Shown here piece by piece: positions 12,274 to 12,824 of a stretch of DNA of 12,824 nucleotides (its first letter is position 1; each line of letters opens with the position of its first letter). The translations under genes and the position numbers were made by a program. The DNA is from Bacteriovoracaceae bacterium. GTDB taxonomy: Bacteria > Bdellovibrionota > Bacteriovoracia > Bacteriovoracales > Bacteriovoracaceae. The notes beneath the pieces are model-generated. The model searched no databases. It was not told the DNA's origin and saw only the letters and a program-made list of their open reading frames with translations. The DNA lies in NCBI GenBank assembly GCA_947448095.1, contig CANFNN010000061.1, forward strand, positions 1-12,824, given 5' to 3'.

Positions 12274-12297
12274 AGAACTCTACTGAGAATGCCTCAA
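12269..12297 (-). promoter_or_regulatory. Sigma-70-type promoter of hemW
   Basis: On the minus strand, TTGAGG (12297-12292) and TATTAT (12274-12269) are separated by 17 nt and match consensus at 4/6 and 5/6. Transcription would start about 30 nt before the hemW ATG at 12231. The -35 lies only three bases from the Shine-Dalgarno of the divergent peptidase gene. Confidence 0.6.
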
Positions 12298-12308
12298 ATA
12301 AGGAAGCT

Positions 12309-12824
12309 ATGAAAATTGACCAAGTCCAACTAAGCAACAAACTCAATACATTATTTATTCATTCACCCGGCTGCAGTGCCGGAACCGTGCAAATGTGGTT
12401 TCGAGCTGGCTCGGCCCTAGAGAAAAAAGCTAACGAAGGAATTGCGCACTTTTTAGAACATATGTTTTTTAAAGGCACTCCTACTCGACCAGGCCCCATG
12501 CTCGCGCACGATATTGAATCATTTGGTGGTGAAGTGAATGCTTTCACTTCCTTTGACTACACTTGCTACTACATCAATACTCCAAGTCTTTTCCTGGATA
12601 AATCCGTTGATATTCTTTTGGACATGGTGGCCAATCCACTTTTTGGCGCAGAAGATTTTCCGGCCGAGCGCCAAGTTGTTTTTGAAGAGTATCGCCGTGC
12701 CATGGATAATCCTTCACAGTTTAATTTTATCCAATTACAAAAATCCTCTTTTGAAGGAGGCTATGCTCATCCTATTTTAGGCCGAGAAGATACCATCAAC
12801 AATTTTTCCCCTGAGCAGATTAAA
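12309..12824 (+). CDS. M16-family zinc metallopeptidase (partial, N-terminal 172 residues)
   Basis: M16 (pitrilysin/insulinase-type) peptidases cut short peptides inside a clam-shell chamber. The inverted zinc motif HxxEH is clear as H47-FL-E50-H51 in GIAHFLEHMFFKGT. E50 is the catalytic base and H47/H51 are zinc ligands. The third ligand, expected about 75 residues on, is E126 or E127 in VVFEEYRRAMDNP. FGGEVNAFTSFDYTCYY at 72-88 is also family-typical. The frame is open to the window end, so the remaining part of the roughly 400-900 residues expected for the family lies outside. No signal peptide is seen, so the visible start suggests a cytosolic enzyme of the processing-protease-like subgroup, though exported forms also exist. 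AAGGA sits four bases before the ATG. The gene is divergent from hemW with 77 nt between. Confidence 0.93.
   Translation, partial: MKIDQVQLSNKLNTLFIHSPGCSAGTVQMWFRAGSALEKKANEGIAHFLEHMFFKGTPTRPGPMLAHDIESFGGEVNAFTSFDYTCYYINTPSLFLDKSVDILLDMVANPLFGAEDFPAERQVVFEEYRRAMDNPSQFNFIQLQKSSFEGGYAHPILGREDTINNFSPEQIK

Noticed and set aside
12359..12547. 62-codon minus-strand frame at the right end
   Set aside because: It is antisense to the M16 peptidase, whose HxxEH motif and family-typical sequence are clear.

Overview
The window is A+T-rich chromosomal DNA from a Gram-negative bacterium. It carries two putative lipoprotein or secreted-protein genes, a GrpE-DnaK-DnaJ operon, HemW, NagZ and MreB. The protein flavour suggests the Bdellovibrionota, perhaps the Bacteriovorax/Peredibacter side. 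The reasons are moderate-to-low G+C by eye, an mreB lying next to a PilZ gene, and a large TPR plus periplasmic-binding lipoprotein. This placement is inference from general resemblance; no phylogenetic marker here was compared with a database.

Layout, left to right. (1) 1-4398, minus strand: a tightly packed probable operon read right to left. It runs mreB, a Pilz-type c-di-GMP receptor (1-nt gap), a small secreted protein of unknown function (4-nt GTGA overlap), nagZ (GTG start, 12-nt gap), then a 95-nt gap and the start of a signal-peptide/one-TM protein cut by the window edge. The theme is cell shape and peptidoglycan turnover plus a second-messenger receptor. (2) 4399-4712: a 314-nt divergent intergenic region. 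(3) 4713-5279, plus strand: a divergent hypoxanthine phosphoribosyltransferase (hpt). It ends base-to-base against the next gene, which converges on it. (4) 5280-7253, minus: an LpoA/YraM-like lipoprotein (TPR-like N-terminus, type-1 periplasmic-binding C-terminus). (5) 7281-11000, minus: grpE-dnaK-dnaJ, closed by a clear intrinsic terminator and opened by a sigma-32-like heat-shock promoter. (6) 11125-12231, minus: hemW. (7) 12309 to the end, plus: the first 172 codons of an M16 zinc peptidase, divergent from hemW.

How the genes work together: grpE-dnaK-dnaJ encode a complete Hsp70 machine, and its control regions are the most interesting non-coding signals here. A 9-bp perfect inverted repeat brackets the heat-shock promoter. 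A 10-bp UUCG-loop hairpin sits between dnaK and dnaJ, placed so that it either hides one dnaJ Shine-Dalgarno or brings another close to the start codon. The mreB cluster combines elongation (MreB), c-di-GMP sensing (PilZ) and muropeptide recycling (NagZ).

I found no CRISPR array, mobile element, defence island, rRNA or tRNA. This is mostly a housekeeping region; the observations worth following up are regulatory structures and divergent family members rather than a wholly new system.
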